A stretch of DNA of 64,000 bases from Ursus arctos (GCF_023065955.2 NW_026622930.1:16159449-16223448), one strand, 5' to 3'. Positions 22,512 to 35,031 are shown, numbered from the stretch's first letter. Notes: generated from the sequence alone by a model not told the origin. Numbers and translations: made by a program.

Positions 22512-23085
22512 AAGTGTTGGCAAGGTTGTAGAGGAGTTGAAACCCTTGTGCACCATTGGTGGGAATGTAAATTGGCAGAGCAGTGAAAGATATATGGATG
22601 TTCCTCAAAAAATTCAAAGTAGAACTACTATATAACCCAGTAATCCCATTTCTGAGTATATATGCAAATGAATTTAAATCAGGATCTTGAAGAGTTCCCA
22701 AGTTGACTGCAGTATTTTTTATAATATCCAAGATATAAAAACAACCCAGATGTCCACTGACAGATGAATGGATAAAGAAAATATGGTATATACATACAGT
22801 GGAATACTATTCTGCCTCTAAAAAGAAGGAAATCCTATCATTTGTGACAACACGGATGGCCCTAGGAGACATTAAGCCAAGTGAAATAAATCAGTTGCAG
22901 AAGGACAAATACTTCATGATTCCTCTTTATAAGGCACCTGAAATCATCAAAGGTATAGAAATATATAATATAATGGTGATTATCAAGGGATGGGGGAGGG
23001 GGATATTGTCCAATGGGTAGATACGCTGCACAACACAGTGCCTATAGTTAACAATAAGGTATTGTGCACTTAAACATTTGTCTGT

Positions 23086-23879
23086 TTTCTTGAATGAATC
23101 AAATATCATCTTTAACACTAGGACTGATAAATATATTGTACAGTGATTTGGATTGCTTGAGAACTTGGCACGATATCTTTTGACTTTTGTGTTCCTTTCC
23201 AACTCTGAATCAATACAGCCAAAGATTTGCTTTTAGGCAAATTTCCCTAAGTGCACACCAGTTACAATTGAGGTGCATATAACTCACTCATGTTTGTGTC
23301 TGATTCCTAATTATATGTTTCCAATCACTTAGTTACTTTAATCAATTATCTATTGAAGCATTGTGGTTCCAGATGTAATATTAACATAGAAATTAAATGA
23401 GAGAAAGTGTGGGATTTGGGACATTAAGCACACAACTAATTAAATTATATTGAATCCATTGACTTGGGTTACACTTTATTATGAACATTTATCTTGATAT
23501 TTCATTCAATCAGGAATGTTAGTTTATGGGTTAAGTGTATCAGCCTTTAACTTACTTTCATTATTATTACAGGGTTATTTATACTGGGAAAATAGATGAG
23601 ATGGATAATCATCATTCACATAGACTAAACCTATAGACCCAAACTCTTTGAAATGGTCATCTGATTACATCTACAAGGCAGGATTTGGGGAGGTATGTGT
23701 GTTGAATAGAGTTGGTAAATATTTGCTTTCTTGACTTCACTATTGTGTTGCATGTATGATGCATGTTGCATGTATGACATTAATATTAATAATGTAAAGG
23801 TTATATGTGGCTATGGAAGATAAATCTCCTTTTAGAAACTTACTATGTGAAGAGCAAATAATAATCTAATGCATAAAAA
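23086..23879. other. Unassigned sequence
   Basis: AT-rich. It holds a short imperfect direct duplication (GTTGCATGTATGA twice, near 23749 and 23765). No gene or named repeat. Confidence 0.45.
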
Positions 23880-24110
23880 CCTGAAACATAGCATGTGGAA
23901 TCATATAGACTTGAGTTAGAATCTTAGTTCTACCATGTACTAACAATGATTTACTGGATTTTCCCAAGTCTCAGTTTCCCATATGTAAGACTGGGAATAA
24001 TTCATTGGGAGAATCAAACTTGATAATGAATGTAAAATGCTAACAGCAGTGTGCTTGTATATTGTAAGCATTAATACATTGTTCTTTAGTAACACTGATG
24101 GAAAATATAG
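23880..24110 (+). mobile_element. MIR SINE
   Basis: 'gtggaatcatatagacttgagttagaatcttagttctaccatgtac', 'cccaagtctcagtttcccatatgtaagactgggaataattca' and 'gaatgtaaaatgctaacagcagtgtg' follow the MIR order from mid-head to tail. Confidence 0.75.
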
Positions 24111-24438
24111 GGAATATATACAAGCGATTGTCATGAATACCTTAAAAATTCATAAAAATAGTAGCTTAAATGGATTTGTTTAGTGCATCAAAAACTGCAC
24201 TAGTATGCTACATGAGCAAATAAACTTAATTGAAATTTAATCTATTTAATTCAAAATTAGTCCTTGTTTGCAACTTTGCAGTTATCTCAGGAGAAGTGTG
24301 GAATTGCACATGTCTGTGATTTATGCTCACAAGAGCCCTGGATTCTGATATCGTTCTCATGGAATCAACAATAGGATTAGAAGTTTCTATTTTGTGGTGG
24401 TTGATAAAAACTCATCAACACAGCACATCCCCTCATCT

Positions 24439-24619
24439 CAGTGGTTTGGAAGTTTAATGTGCATAATGAAAACACATGAGTTCATCAGATACGTAAATTG
24501 AAGCAACCTTAGAGATTCTGATTTAGGTAGTGGCAGTGCGACCAAGAACTGTGAATTTTTACAAGTGTCGCAGATAACTCTGATTTAGGTAGTTAGGAGC
24601 AATGCTTTGAGAACCACTG
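24439..24619. mobile_element. hAT-Charlie-type nonautonomous transposon
   Basis: Bounded by inverted CAGTGGTT (24439-24446) and AACCACTG (24612-24619). Internal blocks 'gtttaatgtgcataatgaaaaca', 'gagattctgatttaggtag' and 'gcaatgctttgagaaccactg' match the mammalian hAT group with CAGTGGTTCTCAAA ends. No 8-bp target duplication is preserved. An internal near-duplication (TCTGATTTAGGTAG twice) is visible. Confidence 0.68.
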
Positions 24620-25624
24620 CAAAATGATCTCTGCTCTGAGTATCTTGATAATAAAAGCCTAGAAGTCCAGGCTGGACAGAAAGGAACATCAGGATTTGAA
24701 GAACTCAGAGGTTGGATTGAAGTGGGGTTGCTGTTAAGTCAATGTTTCTATCTTTGAAAATGTATGACAATCTATCGTCCCTGATTATGACTTGAAATCC
24801 ATTGATGGTGGAGTTAATAGCCACTGAATGAAGACAGGAGGCAGATGTGAATGCTTGTGGGTACAAGGTTAGGATTGACATCAGTAGATGGTGGGGGTGG
24901 GTTTGGTGCGTATATCGAAAATGAAATAAACCACCTGTGATGGAAGAACATAAAAATTAAATTTCCTGTTATGCCCATTAACACAAAAGGCTTCACTTAA
25001 AGATTTAAGAATTGAAAATATTTGGGATATATTGAAATAAAAAATCTAGAGCAGTTTTGTAGAGACACAATAGTTATCAACTATACCACATGAAATTAAT
25101 TCTGAAATTCCTTTTTAAAAATGATCAAATCTCTACTGTGACAGACTCTGGATATTTACCTGTATACCAGATCCGAAAGGAAAAGCTCTGAGAAAATGCC
25201 CTCCTTCAGAAGTACATACATTTCAATGCCCAGGTCAAAACCGTCCTACATTAAAAAAATAAAAAAATTAAAAAATAACGATTTATTTTTTTTTATCCAA
25301 GTAAAGTTATTTTTTTCTCAAAAATAAATTACATTCATAGTAATTTTGACTTAACATGGGAAAATTAGAAAAACCCTTGGGTTCTTCTATGCCTTTGATA
25401 TAAAAGTTGTTTAATCAAAATAACTGGTGGTAAGTGATACAGTATAATATTCTTCACATGAGCACTTGTGAAAATGATTTGTAAAGTGAATGATAATATA
25501 AAAATGCAAATCATTATTACATGCTGTTCCCTGAATGACACAATTCAGTACAAAAAATATGATGCATATAAATCAAGCTAATTTGGACACACTGAGGAAC
25601 AATAGAAATTACAGTAAAAGAAAC
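24620..25624. other. Unassigned sequence
   Basis: About 1 kb without named repeat, RNA or credible exon. A low-complexity AT stretch lies at 25250-25330. Confidence 0.45.
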
Positions 25625-26005
25625 AGGGCTTATTAAATATCCACTACCTGTCAAACACTGTTCTATGTACTTGTATTTACTAACTTTAACTTTTTTTAAG
25701 ATTTTATGTATTTATTTGAGAGATGCTGGATGTGTGTGCATGAGCAGGGGGGAGGGGCAGAGGGAGAGAAGCAGACTACCTGCTGAGCAGGGAGCCAGCA
25801 TCATGACCTGGTCCCAAGGCAGACACTTAACCAAATGAGCCACTCAGGAACCCCTATTAACTTTAATTCTTAAACAAGTCCTGCAAGGAAGCTGTCTTGG
25901 ACCCCATTTTACAAATGGTAATTGAGACACAGAGATGTTAGTAACTTGTCAAGGATACACAACTTGAACATGGCAAAACCAACATTTAAACTAAGACATT
26001 CCTGC
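25625..26005 (-). mobile_element. MIR SINE, antisense, split by a Can-SINE
   Basis: The left part (25625-25689) reads 'cttattaaatatccactacctgtcaaacactgttctatgtact'. The right part (25866-26005) continues 'tcctgcaaggaagctgtcttggaccccattttacaaatggtaattgagacacagag', then 'gtaacttgtcaaggatacacaactt'. Together they give a nearly full reverse-complement MIR. Confidence 0.82.
25690..25857 (-). mobile_element. Can-SINE, antisense, in a MIR
   Basis: Reverse-strand head GGGGTTCCTGAGTGGCTCATTTGG and TAAGTGTCTGCCTTGGGACC. The flanks TAACTTTAA at 25681-25689 and 25858-25866 are the target-site duplication. Part of the head (the GATCCCAGG box) is deleted. Confidence 0.94.
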
Positions 26006-27064
26006 ACTTTTTCATTAAAATTCTCATAAATATCTCTAGCACGTAATATGTATTCAGTGTTTGCTTCCAATTGCATACAGAGACAAATAAGTAGCTATGA
26101 AATGTGTGATGGTCTCTTTAAAAAGGGGACCATGGTGGGATTTGGAAGTCCTCATTATACATTAATTATGCTCCTCAACCTTGATCTCTTAACTTAGCTC
26201 TACTGTCCCCCTTGGAACATTATCATGTTGTTAATTCATTTAGCAACCCCGACAGAGTGAGCATATGAATTTCCTGTGGGCCCAGTCTAAATTGTCAGAT
26301 GGTTTTTAGTAGTGATGTCCAGAGAATGAAGTTTCTTGATGATCGCAGAGCATGTAAAATTTCACATTATTGTCTTTCTGAGCAAATTCTCTGTAATAGC
26401 AATATTAATTTAGCAGGTAGGATTTCTTTGTTCCAGAGAAAAGCTTAAAATAACTTGTGCTTTGTAATTAAATAGGATTTTTTATTATAAAAATAATTCA
26501 GAATCACCTGAAGGTAAATTCTGTCAAAGTTCTAGTAAAATGTGCAATAAAGTTAATTTTAAAACAACACTTAAACCATCCCAAGTTTGCAGCAGCTAAT
26601 TTCAGAAGCTATACTGTCTTCTTTAACAATAGAACATAAAATAATATATGTTAATTTATTTAACAAAGAAAAAATAAAAAGTCTGCTACATGACGACCCA
26701 CTACAATAACACTCATTAAGAAGCATTTGGGGATAGCCTGTTAAAATATTTAAGTCTTTAATTACAAGTCACTTCTCCTAGTTTTATGGGTGGTGTAAGT
26801 TTTAGACTAAACAGAGTGCTACAGAGCTACAAACAGATGCAATCAAATATAACTAAGAAACTGGAGGAATAAAGCAACTTCATTTTCCTTGCACATGTGG
26901 AAAATAGAATTAAAACTGCTGAACTAAGCAGGTTGTTGGTGAGGGAGGAACCTACCAAATGAGACTAATTCAAGTAGCGAATATAGTCCAATAAAACCAA
27001 ATTGAGTTTTTTATTCACATTTATGCTAATCACTTACTTTCTTTTTACTTGTTATCTCCTGTAC
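26006..27064. other. Unassigned sequence
   Basis: Repeat-poor, AT-rich, no gene recognised. Confidence 0.45.
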
Positions 27065-27255
27065 CTTTTTTCAAAAGATTTTATTTATTGATTTGAGAGT
27101 GAGAGCGAGAGAGAGCTGGAGCAGGGTGAATGGCAGAGGGAGAAACAGACTGCCTGAGGAGCAGGGAGCCAGATGCAGGACTCGATTCCAGGACTCCAGG
27201 GTCATGACCTGAGCCAAAGGCAGACGCTTAACTGACTGACCCATGCAGGTGCCCC
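27065..27255 (-). mobile_element. Can-SINE, antisense
   Basis: Reverse strand shows a decayed head (GGGGCACCTGCATGGGTCAG), GCGTCTGCCTTTGGCTCAGGTCATGACCC, a CT-rich body and an AAATAAAATC tail. TCCTGTAC (27057-27064) and TCCTATAC (27256-27263) are the probable target duplication with one change. Confidence 0.94.
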
Positions 27256-29439
27256 TCCTATACATTTTAATCTACAGTCTGTTTGTTTCATCTTAGAACG
27301 CAATTTGCAATATTATTTTCAATTTACCTATTCCTTTAAGGTAAATACAGACCATATCACCAACTCTGTTTCTTCCAGGTAGGTTCTTAGACATGATAAC
27401 AATTTGGTAGTGGATGGTTACTATTATTTATTTATTCTTATTTCAATTTTTATTAGAAAGTGAGAGTGAAGAAGAAAGCATGTCTTAGTACCAAATGAAA
27501 CATTACACAAAAGCTTGCACATCTCACTCATAGAAAGACAAACTGGCAAAGAAAAAAAAAATCAATTTTTTTCCTGCTCCAATAGAATTCAAATACTCCA
27601 AAGTAGGAAACCAGAGAAAGAACTATCCACCGAAGGGGGATACACACTACAGTTGGTAATAAGCTTTACAAGAAGGTAGGCTGAAAAAGCATTTGAGAGA
27701 AAATGTAGCACGAACCAGTGTAACTTAGTGAAGGCTCAAATGATGCTATCCTGACTATGACTACAATTTACATATTATATTTAGATCTTAACATGATAAT
27801 TAATGGTTATGTACAACTGTAGGAAATTGAAAAGATCGATCTTTTGGCATGTTCAACTCAAGCCATCCACTGCTTTCTTAAAAAGAAGGAAAAAAAAAAA
27901 AGGTTTCCATAGATAAAATGGTAGCCTTAAAAGGGCTGAGAAACTTAATTCTGCAAAATACTCATTTCTTGTTGACACTAGATTAAGAAGAGTGTGTTGT
28001 ATAATCTGGCTGTTATCTTTAGAGGAGAGAGAGGTGAGCAAAGAATCTGGATAGTTAAGGTGGGAAAACAGAATTTAAATTTGCCATCTAAGTTAGCAGA
28101 GAACTCATTTTATTCCATTTCAAAGAGGGAATATGGGAAATATACAGGTTTGTGGGGGAGGTATAAGGAGGGGGAAATAGCCACTGGGAGCCATAAAAGC
28201 AGTAGGAGCAAGCACAGGGCAGGAGAAAAGCTGCCATTAGGAAAGAGATCAGCCTGCTTGACTTAGAGCCAATCATTATATTCTTGGCCTCAGATAAATT
28301 AAACAAGGGTATTGCACCAGATGATCTAAGAGGTTTCTACCAGCAGCCAAATTGGAGGAATTTGTGGCAAGGGAAAAATTCATGCTTCCTAGACAGGGCC
28401 ATGACTTCTGATTGGCTACAAAGTGGATGGAGTTCATTGCTGGTTTTGGCTTTCTTTGCTAATTCCTAACCCATTCTGTTTGGAAGCTGGCTAGATTTTC
28501 TTCATAAGAAGTTTGTCTGCATCCCCAAATAACTATGGCTTCTATTCTTGTTCTTGTTCTCCAAATATCCCTTGGGATAATTGGTCCTCCCCTGATTGTT
28601 CCATTTCTTCCTACAAGAGAGAACCAGCCATTCTCTGTGTAGGTGCCTAAATTCATTGTTAATTCTTGCAGGGTGTTTGCAGGCTCATAGAATGACAAAC
28701 TGGCAGGAAATCAGAATTATATAAGTCAGACCCCTTAGACGACAGCCAAGGGGGAAAAAAAAAAGCCAGGAGACATTATGGAACCAACCCAGAGTCACAG
28801 AGTCATTACCAATAGATCTAGGAAGATTCCACATTGCCTAACTTCCAAACCATTTACTCTCCTCTTCACCACTGTGTGGTTGATTTCTTATCACAAATTG
28901 TATTCTAGTATCTCTTGTTTCCCAAATATCGTATCCTTAATTCTTTCTCTCTCTTTAAAAAAATTCTGTTTATTGGTATTGGCTTTGAGAAAAAAGTACT
29001 TAATGAGTATTTCATGAATCCAATTTTTGGTCAACCCAAAGTACTTTCCATTTATCAGATTCTCATTTTCCTCTTTGCTCTCAAGCTCATTACTCCACTT
29101 TTTATCTTCACTGAACTGCAATTGGCATCTATTAACCTACATCCCTGTGCAATATGACTCTTCTGGATGTTGACTCTAACTGACATGGAGGAGGGGGGTG
29201 GGGGTGGAGAGTGCAGTGTTGGCTGCCACTTGATATCAGGTGCAGATTTAGAATTTAGCATTCCTTGCTATTCTGCAAAGACTTACTTAATTCACACTTC
29301 CATTTTTCGGATCAGAAGGGAAGACAAAACACCATACAATGACTTTCTAGACTGCAAAATGATTTTGAATGTGTATACATTCACAGAATGTCATAAATGG
29401 ATGGAATACTAGAGTCCAGCCTTCTTATCTATTCATTTT
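27256..29439. other. Long unassigned stretch, no gene seen
   Basis: About 2.2 kb with no recognisable interspersed repeat. Many frames of 60-90 codons overlap on both strands without any domain, the pattern of noncoding DNA. I see no splice-bounded frame that stands out. Confidence 0.42.
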
Positions 29440-30190
29440 ATTTTCTTTTATTGCACACCAAACATTTATCACATTTCTTGAAGAAGAACTAGAGATGAAA
29501 GCACAGGCTTTTCCCTCAAAAAACTCACATTTTATTAGGAGTGGCTGGAGACAGAAAGGGGAGTAGTCACCATCAATGCCCACTGCGAAGTTTTATGCTA
29601 GGTTGTCTCTCAGTGTGTGACATCTGCAAATGAGCAGACCCAGATCCATTCAGGGAAAGTGTCCAGAAGGAGGCAATGTCTGAGCCTGTTGGAGAACTAC
29701 AAGTAGTGAACCAAGTGAATATGTAGAAGGAGGGCAGAGGGTAATGCAACACACAATGATAAGATCCAGAGCTAAACAGAATGGGCACATTCAGGTAAAT
29801 ATCATAATGGAATTACTGGACTGCAGGAATCTTCCTGAGAGAGAGCAATAGACAGGCATCCCCCATTCCTATAGTTTCCTTCGTGTCACTCCAAAGAGTT
29901 GAATCTTCACCTGAAAATTACAGGAAACCTTGGAAGACTTTAACTCAGAGAGTGATAGGATGAAGTTATGTTTTTGTAAGCTGTTGATGATAGCAATGTA
30001 CAAGGTAAATTTGGCAGAGTTGGGGTGCATTAAGAGATGAGACCAGAAAAATGGCAACCAGAGAGGACCTTCTTATAGTAATCCCAGTAAGAAAAGATGA
30101 GGTCCTGACTCAAGGCAGCCTCAGTAAGAGTGGAAAGTCAAGATGCACTGAAAACTATTAAGGAGAGAAAACGGATACTCCAGAAATAGA
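29440..30190 (-). mobile_element. Possible L2/CR1-type LINE, antisense, strongly diverged
   Basis: Block order resembles reverse-complement L2-like DNA: 'ttttccctcaaaaaactcacattttattaggagtgg', 'gtgtccagaaggaggcaatgtctgagcctgttgg', 'ttggaagactttaactcagagagtgataggatgaag', 'gagaccagaaaaatggcaaccagagagg', 'gtaatcccagtaagaaaagatgag'. Individual matches are weak. Confidence 0.45.
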
Positions 30191-30888
30191 GGGGCCTAAA
30201 GATGTGAAATTAATCAACCTGGGCCACACACTTAATGAGTACCAGGTGCCCACCTTCAGTCAAGGAACATTTCTGTGACACCACTCTACCTCTCCGAGTC
30301 TACATTTTGACAATGACAATAATCAGATTTAAGATAGATGGTCTATTTATAGCAGAGAGCTATATTTAAGGACCCTATTTTTCCTCATTATCCAAGGCAA
30401 GTAATGCAGGTGTTTGATTCAAATAAAATAGGATGTTAACAACTTCCTCGAAGCCTGAACTTCTTGAAAACAAATAGACATTGGCTGCCCTTGATTTAAC
30501 CTTAGAGTAGATATCACTTCCCTTCATCAGTGAGCAAGGTGAGGATAGATTTCCTGTCTTGTCTCCCCTGCACATTTTTAACCCAAAGCAACTCATTAGA
30601 AGGTACTATTTCCAAGAATAAGGCATCTCCAATCAAGCCCTTATTCCTAAAGAAATTTTGGGGGAGTAGAAGTCAAAGAGAGAAGTGGGGTAGCAGCAAA
30701 TTACTACATCTCTGCATGTGGTTCCTTCTTAGGCAAATTCAGAGATTATATGAATGAGATATCTTCATTGCAAGGTACAAATGGATGAATATGTGTGAAA
30801 AGGCTTGTGGGAAAAGCATGTGTGTAAATAGGGAAATTGAAAGTTAGGAGTTGTTACCATTCATTTCTCCAAAGTGAAGATGCTTTAG
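30191..30888. other. Unassigned sequence
   Basis: No named feature. Frames of 73-75 codons at 30375-30757 lack domains. Confidence 0.42.
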
Positions 30889-31075
30889 ATTTTATTTGTT
30901 TATTCGACAGAGATAGAGACAGCCAGCGAGAGAGGGAACACAAGCAGGGGGAGTGGGAGAGGAAGAAGCAGGCTCATAGTGGAGGAGCCTGACGCGGGGC
31001 TCGATCCCGTAATGCCGGGATCACGCCCTGAGCCGAAGGCAGACGCTTAACCGCTGTGCCACCCAGGCGCCCCCG
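30889..31075 (-). mobile_element. Young Can-SINE with perfect 17-bp target-site duplication
   Basis: Identical AAAGTGAAGATGCTTTA copies flank it at 30872-30888 and 31076-31092. The head is intact (GGGGGCGCCTGGGTGGCACAG, GCGTCTGCCTTCGGC), with the GGCGTGATCCCGGCATTACGG variant that I associate with bear/pinniped-type SINEs. Lack of decay suggests a recent, lineage-specific insertion. Confidence 0.97.
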
Positions 31076-32330
31076 AAAGTGAAGATGCTTTAAAGATATT
31101 TTATGATGTTTTGTTTTGAGAGGATTCCAGAAGTATGACATTTCTTTGCCCAAACTTCTGTTTCCCCTAATAAAATGTATGTGCTATTTGGTGTACAGAA
31201 CACTATAATCCCAGATTCCACCGTCCTCAATTCAATTTGCTTACGTACACTTCTTAGATTTCTTTTGTAAATGGTAGCTACCTGAAATTTTGTGGGAGAG
31301 AGGGTTACCTCCAACCCCCCCCACCCCCGCACGCACAAAGCATCACTACTAGGTTATATAGTGCAAGTGAGTCTCATATCATGCATGTAGACAGTTATTA
31401 TCTGAAAATTATTAGCAAACACACACAATGAAAATAGTTCATAAGAGATGTTCTGCAGACTCAAAAACGCCCCCATAACTGGAGAAAAAAACCCTGCATT
31501 CCATGTGCAGTGCTCATTTGATTTCCACAAAGACAGACACAAGGACTCACAATATGTGTATTCCATATAAGGACATGTCCTGAATGGACTTTTATTGTCA
31601 GGCACCCTTACACACCAGAACACATAAATATGCCCCTAATACACAAGCAGGGATGTACAAAAGTGTAAATGGGTGGTATCATGAAAACTGTGTTGGTGGA
31701 ACGTCAGAGAAGGGTGTTCTTATATTGTAATTGATAGATGAGGGCAGAAGAGACAGAACACTTGGCCAGAAGTGGATTTTGAAATATACCTTGGAGGTGC
31801 ATTCAGTTGAAGATTTATCTACATATTTTTATGTTGTTAGAGACTTTGAGAGTGAACAACCTGGGCTGTGAGTTCTTGCTTTTTATAGCAGTGAAGATTT
31901 AACACAGTCTTTTGATTCTGGATCTACCAACACTAAAATATTTTTGGGAAAAAGATAAATACACATGCAAATATATGTAAATATATTTATATATATGCAA
32001 ATGTACACATACATATACACGTAAATATACATATATAAAATGTATATATATGAAACATAATTTATTGAAACCATGTCATCCACTACCAATACATCCATAC
32101 CCTCTCCTGCCTTTGAGCCTGGAGATAATTAACTCTCAATGCTTGAGACATTCTTTGTAGCCTTTTCTGCCCTTTCTGCCTGCCTCCAACTTCATTTTTC
32201 TAAATCCTATTTATCTCATGGGTCTCTACCTAAATGCCCCCTATGCAGGGTGCCTTATCTGATATCCTCCACTAGTAAACCTTGCCATTTTAAGCTCCTA
32301 TTATACCCTACATTTCCCTGTTGGTAATAT
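31076..32330. other. Unassigned sequence with an AT-rich ATATATG section
   Basis: Nothing coding recognised. From about 31965 to 32050 the sequence is a degenerate (ATATG/ATATAC) low-complexity tract. The 31310-31332 segment is C-rich. Confidence 0.45.
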
Positions 32331-32550
32331 TTTTAAAATATACTTTTTAATTAATTAATTAATTAATTTATTTATTTATCTGAGAGAGAGAGAACAAAAG
32401 TGGTGGGGTTGGGGGGGGCAGCAGAGGGAGAGGAATAAGTAGATTCCCTGCTGAGCAGGAAGTGCAATGTAGGGCTTGATCCCAGGATCCTGAGATCATG
32501 ACCTGAGCTGAAGGCAGCTGTTTAACCAACTGAGCCACTCAGGCACCCCT
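32331..32550 (-). mobile_element. Can-SINE, antisense, with expanded tail
   Basis: Reverse-strand head GGGGTGCCTGAGTGGCTCAGTTGG, then a body and an expanded (TTAA)n/(TTTA)n tail at 32345-32380. CTGTTGGTAATAT (32318-32330) and CTGTTGGTAACAT (32551-32563) are the target-site duplication with one substitution. Confidence 0.95.
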
Positions 32551-32604
32551 CTGTTGGTAACATTAATTACATTTATGATTAACTGTCCAAAGATAGATTA
32601 AATG

Positions 32605-33170
32605 CTCCCTGCAGAGTCAATTACAATCTTCTTCACTGTCTCAATGAACACAAGGCTAGAAGAAGCAAAGGAATGAATAAGTGATATAGAAGACAAAACT
32701 ATGGAAAATAATGAAGCTGAACAAGAGAGAGAAAGAAGAATTATGGAACAAGAGAACAGACTTAGGGAACTCAGTGACTCCATCAAATGTAATAACTAAC
32801 ATCCATATTATAAGAGTCCCAGAAGAAGAAGAGAGAGAAAAAGGGACAGAAAATTTGAGGAAATAATAGCCGAAAATTTTCATAATCTGGGGAAGGAAAC
32901 AGATATCCAGATCTAGGAGGCACAGAGAACTCTCATCGAAACAACAAAAGCAGGCCAACACCAACATATACTGTAATTAAATTTGCAAAATATAGTGATA
33001 AAGAAAAAAATCTCAAAAGCAGTGAGACAAAGGTAGTCCTTAACTTACAAGTGAAGACCTGTAAGTCTAGTTGTGGATTTCTCAACAGAAACTTGGCAAA
33101 CCAGAAGCAAGTGGCATAATATATTCAAAGTGCTGAATGGGAAAAATCTGCAGCCAAGAATATAATCTTC
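32605..33170 (+). pseudogene. L1 ORF1 relic (L1 or HAL1)
   Basis: The plus strand follows ORF1 of an L1-type LINE: 'aggctagaagaagcaaaggaatgaataagtgatatagaag' (coiled-coil end), 'gactccatcaaatgtaataac', 'ataagagtcccagaagaagaagagagag', 'gaaaattttcataatctggggaaggaaac', 'gatctaggaggcacagagaac' and 'gcagccaagaatataa' (C-terminal domain end). Stops and small indels break the frame. ORF1 normally encodes an RNA-binding chaperone of the L1 particle. No ORF2 follows, so this is a truncated L1 or a half-L1 (HAL1). Minus-strand frames of 62 and 103 codons over it are shadows. Confidence 0.82.
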
Positions 33171-33807
33171 ACTGCTTTTTTAGGTTCATGAAATTGCTGA
33201 TCTATTCTTTTTTTACTTAAAAAATAGCAATTTCATGTGGTTCAAACTTTATATGCCTTAATACTTAGCAGAATACCCATCTGAATGCTAAAAAAATTAC
33301 ACATGGAGAATTGGCACAAACTGCATTTTTCTCCCTACATCTCTTTTGTTAATGACGTACTAATTTATTTTTAATAGAATGACCCATTATATCAGTATTA
33401 TTTATTTAAGTGACATTATTTGTTAAGTGAAGCATCTATGTTACAGAGCACATTACAAGAATGAGAGATGGAAAGTTTAATAGGAATTAGTGCTAGGATT
33501 TATGCAGTTATTTTCACTTAGATGGTTTCATTAGAAATGGGGGCATGCCCTGGGATCCTAATGCCCCCTTTTCTTTCTTATTCCCTTATTTAACCCAGAA
33601 TGGAGTCTCCCCTATATTCTACTTCTCATGGGGAAACTGTGGAAACATACATGATCTCGGGTAGACTGCCTAAATGAACATCTTTAAGCTTCCTCTGTAC
33701 TGGGAGAATGAATATTGACTTAAAGGTAGTCATGAGAAAACAATGTAGAAATACAAAAGATTTCAAGACTGTGAATGGGAATGTCTTATTTTAATAATTA
33801 TTTAAGA
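33171..33807. other. Unassigned sequence
   Basis: AT-rich; no gene or repeat recognised. Confidence 0.45.
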
Positions 33808-34031
33808 CAAGGGTTGGCAAACTACGGACCTTAGGCCAAATCCAACACACTACCTGTTTTTGTAAATAACATTTTATTGGAACACAACCCTTCTGATTTA
33901 TTCGCATTTTGCCTATAGCTGCTTTCTCACTAACACAGTGGAGTTGAGTAGTTGCCATGGAGATCATATTGCTGCAAAGCCAAAAATATTTATTATTTGT
34001 GCATTTACAGAAAAAAGTTTGCCAACTCCTG
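33808..34031 (+). mobile_element. MER5A-type hAT-Charlie transposon, near full length
   Basis: Inverted termini CAAGGGTTGGCAAACT (33808-33823) and AGTTTGCCAACTCCTG (34016-34031) match over GTTGGCAAACT. Internal blocks 'cctgtttttgtaaataacattttattggaacaca', 'gtggagttgagtagttgcc' and 'atttacagaaaaaagtttgcc' follow the MER5A consensus. Flanking octamers (ATTTAAGA, TTCTGAGA) are only partly alike, so the 8-bp target duplication has decayed. Confidence 0.92.
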
Positions 34032-35004
34032 TTCTGAGATATGTGTTTTTATGTGTCAAATTTTTAGAAATTATAGGTTGAAAAGAGAAATATATAGAAA
34101 TGTATTAGATTGTATTAGATCATGCAAATAGTTGACACCATTATCCCATTTTGCCTACTCCAACATAGAATAATGGCATTATCACCGTGAGAGTTAATTT
34201 CCATTTGAGTTTGAGCTTAAAGAAGAAAGCATAGTTTGTTGAACACGAAATGATTTACGTCAGAATGCTCATGAGCCAACCCACGATGTAGGTCTCGGAT
34301 AATGAATCACTGAACCTTCCTTTATTTGCTCATTCATTTCTTCAGAGTAGGTTGATATAAACTGCAAAGAACAAAATTCAGTGTCTGGGTTTAGATGCTC
34401 AACTGGGATCTCTATGGGTCACCATTGCTTCCTTTGATGAGCTGTGAGATTTGCCCCAGTCAGACTGAAAGAATAATGAAACAAACTCCCCCATTATTCT
34501 AAAGGTTATGGGCCTCTACCTGGTATTGAGGTGCTTCCCCATGTATCGTGAAGAAATGAAGTATGGAGCACTACAGGAAGCCCAAGACCCACTCAAGTCC
34601 AATCCCGCCTGCCACAGATGGTCACAGACTTAAAATGGACTCTGGGTCCTCTCAGGTCACATCTGTGCTTCTAAACACATCTTTGAATATAGTAATTCAA
34701 GGTTTTTCCCCAACCAATTTAAGAAAGTTGTCATTTACTGGGTGACAATCGCAGGTTTCTCTTCCTAAGTTCTGATTGGAGTTACATTTTCCATAGGTCT
34801 ACCAGATCTCTGTTTTTCCTTCTTGGATGTCATTTCTCAGCCCTTATGCTTTTTCTGTGGCCAAGTGAGTTATTTACCCCCTAACTGTCATTAGACAAGC
34901 ACCTGCCAATTCATTACTCACAGCTTCTGTTATATTATAGCCTTTGGAACATCTTGCAGTCATTTATAGCTGGTTCTTATTTCTGGATACACACATTACC
35001 AGAA
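34032..35004. other. Unassigned sequence
   Basis: No named repeat, RNA or exon. Confidence 0.45.
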
Positions 35005-35031
35005 ACACACACACACACACACACACACACA
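35005..35031. repeat. (CA)n microsatellite
   Basis: Thirteen uninterrupted AC units. Confidence 0.97.

Larger units (their letters stand above)
21865..23085 (+). pseudogene. L1M LINE, ORF2 C-terminal part and 3' UTR relic
   Basis: A 5'-truncated old L1. It begins in late ORF2 ('gatatgcacaccaaaagtatagggga', 'gggactacatcacacaaaaatgcttgagc', 'gacaaaggaaacaatca'), goes on to 'ggtgggaatgtaaattgg', 'taacccagtaatcccatttctgag', 'gatgtccactgacagatgaatggataaag' and 'gaatactattctgcctctaaaaagaaggaaatc', and ends in a 3' UTR ('gcacaacacagtgcctatagttaacaataaggtattgtgc'). One frame (from 22799) keeps a readable stretch starting MEYYSASKKKE. Indels and stops break it. It is interrupted by a Can-SINE at 22222-22441 and by a (CAA)n expansion. 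Reverse-transcriptase and endonuclease domains are absent. Confidence 0.9.

Noticed and set aside
22799..23020. 73-codon frame starting MEYYSASKKKE as a gene
   Set aside because: It is the readable remnant of L1 ORF2's end and is counted in the L1 relic.
32598..32967. Minus-strand Ser/Leu/Phe-rich frames of 62 and 103 codons
   Set aside because: Shadows of the sense-strand L1 ORF1 relic.
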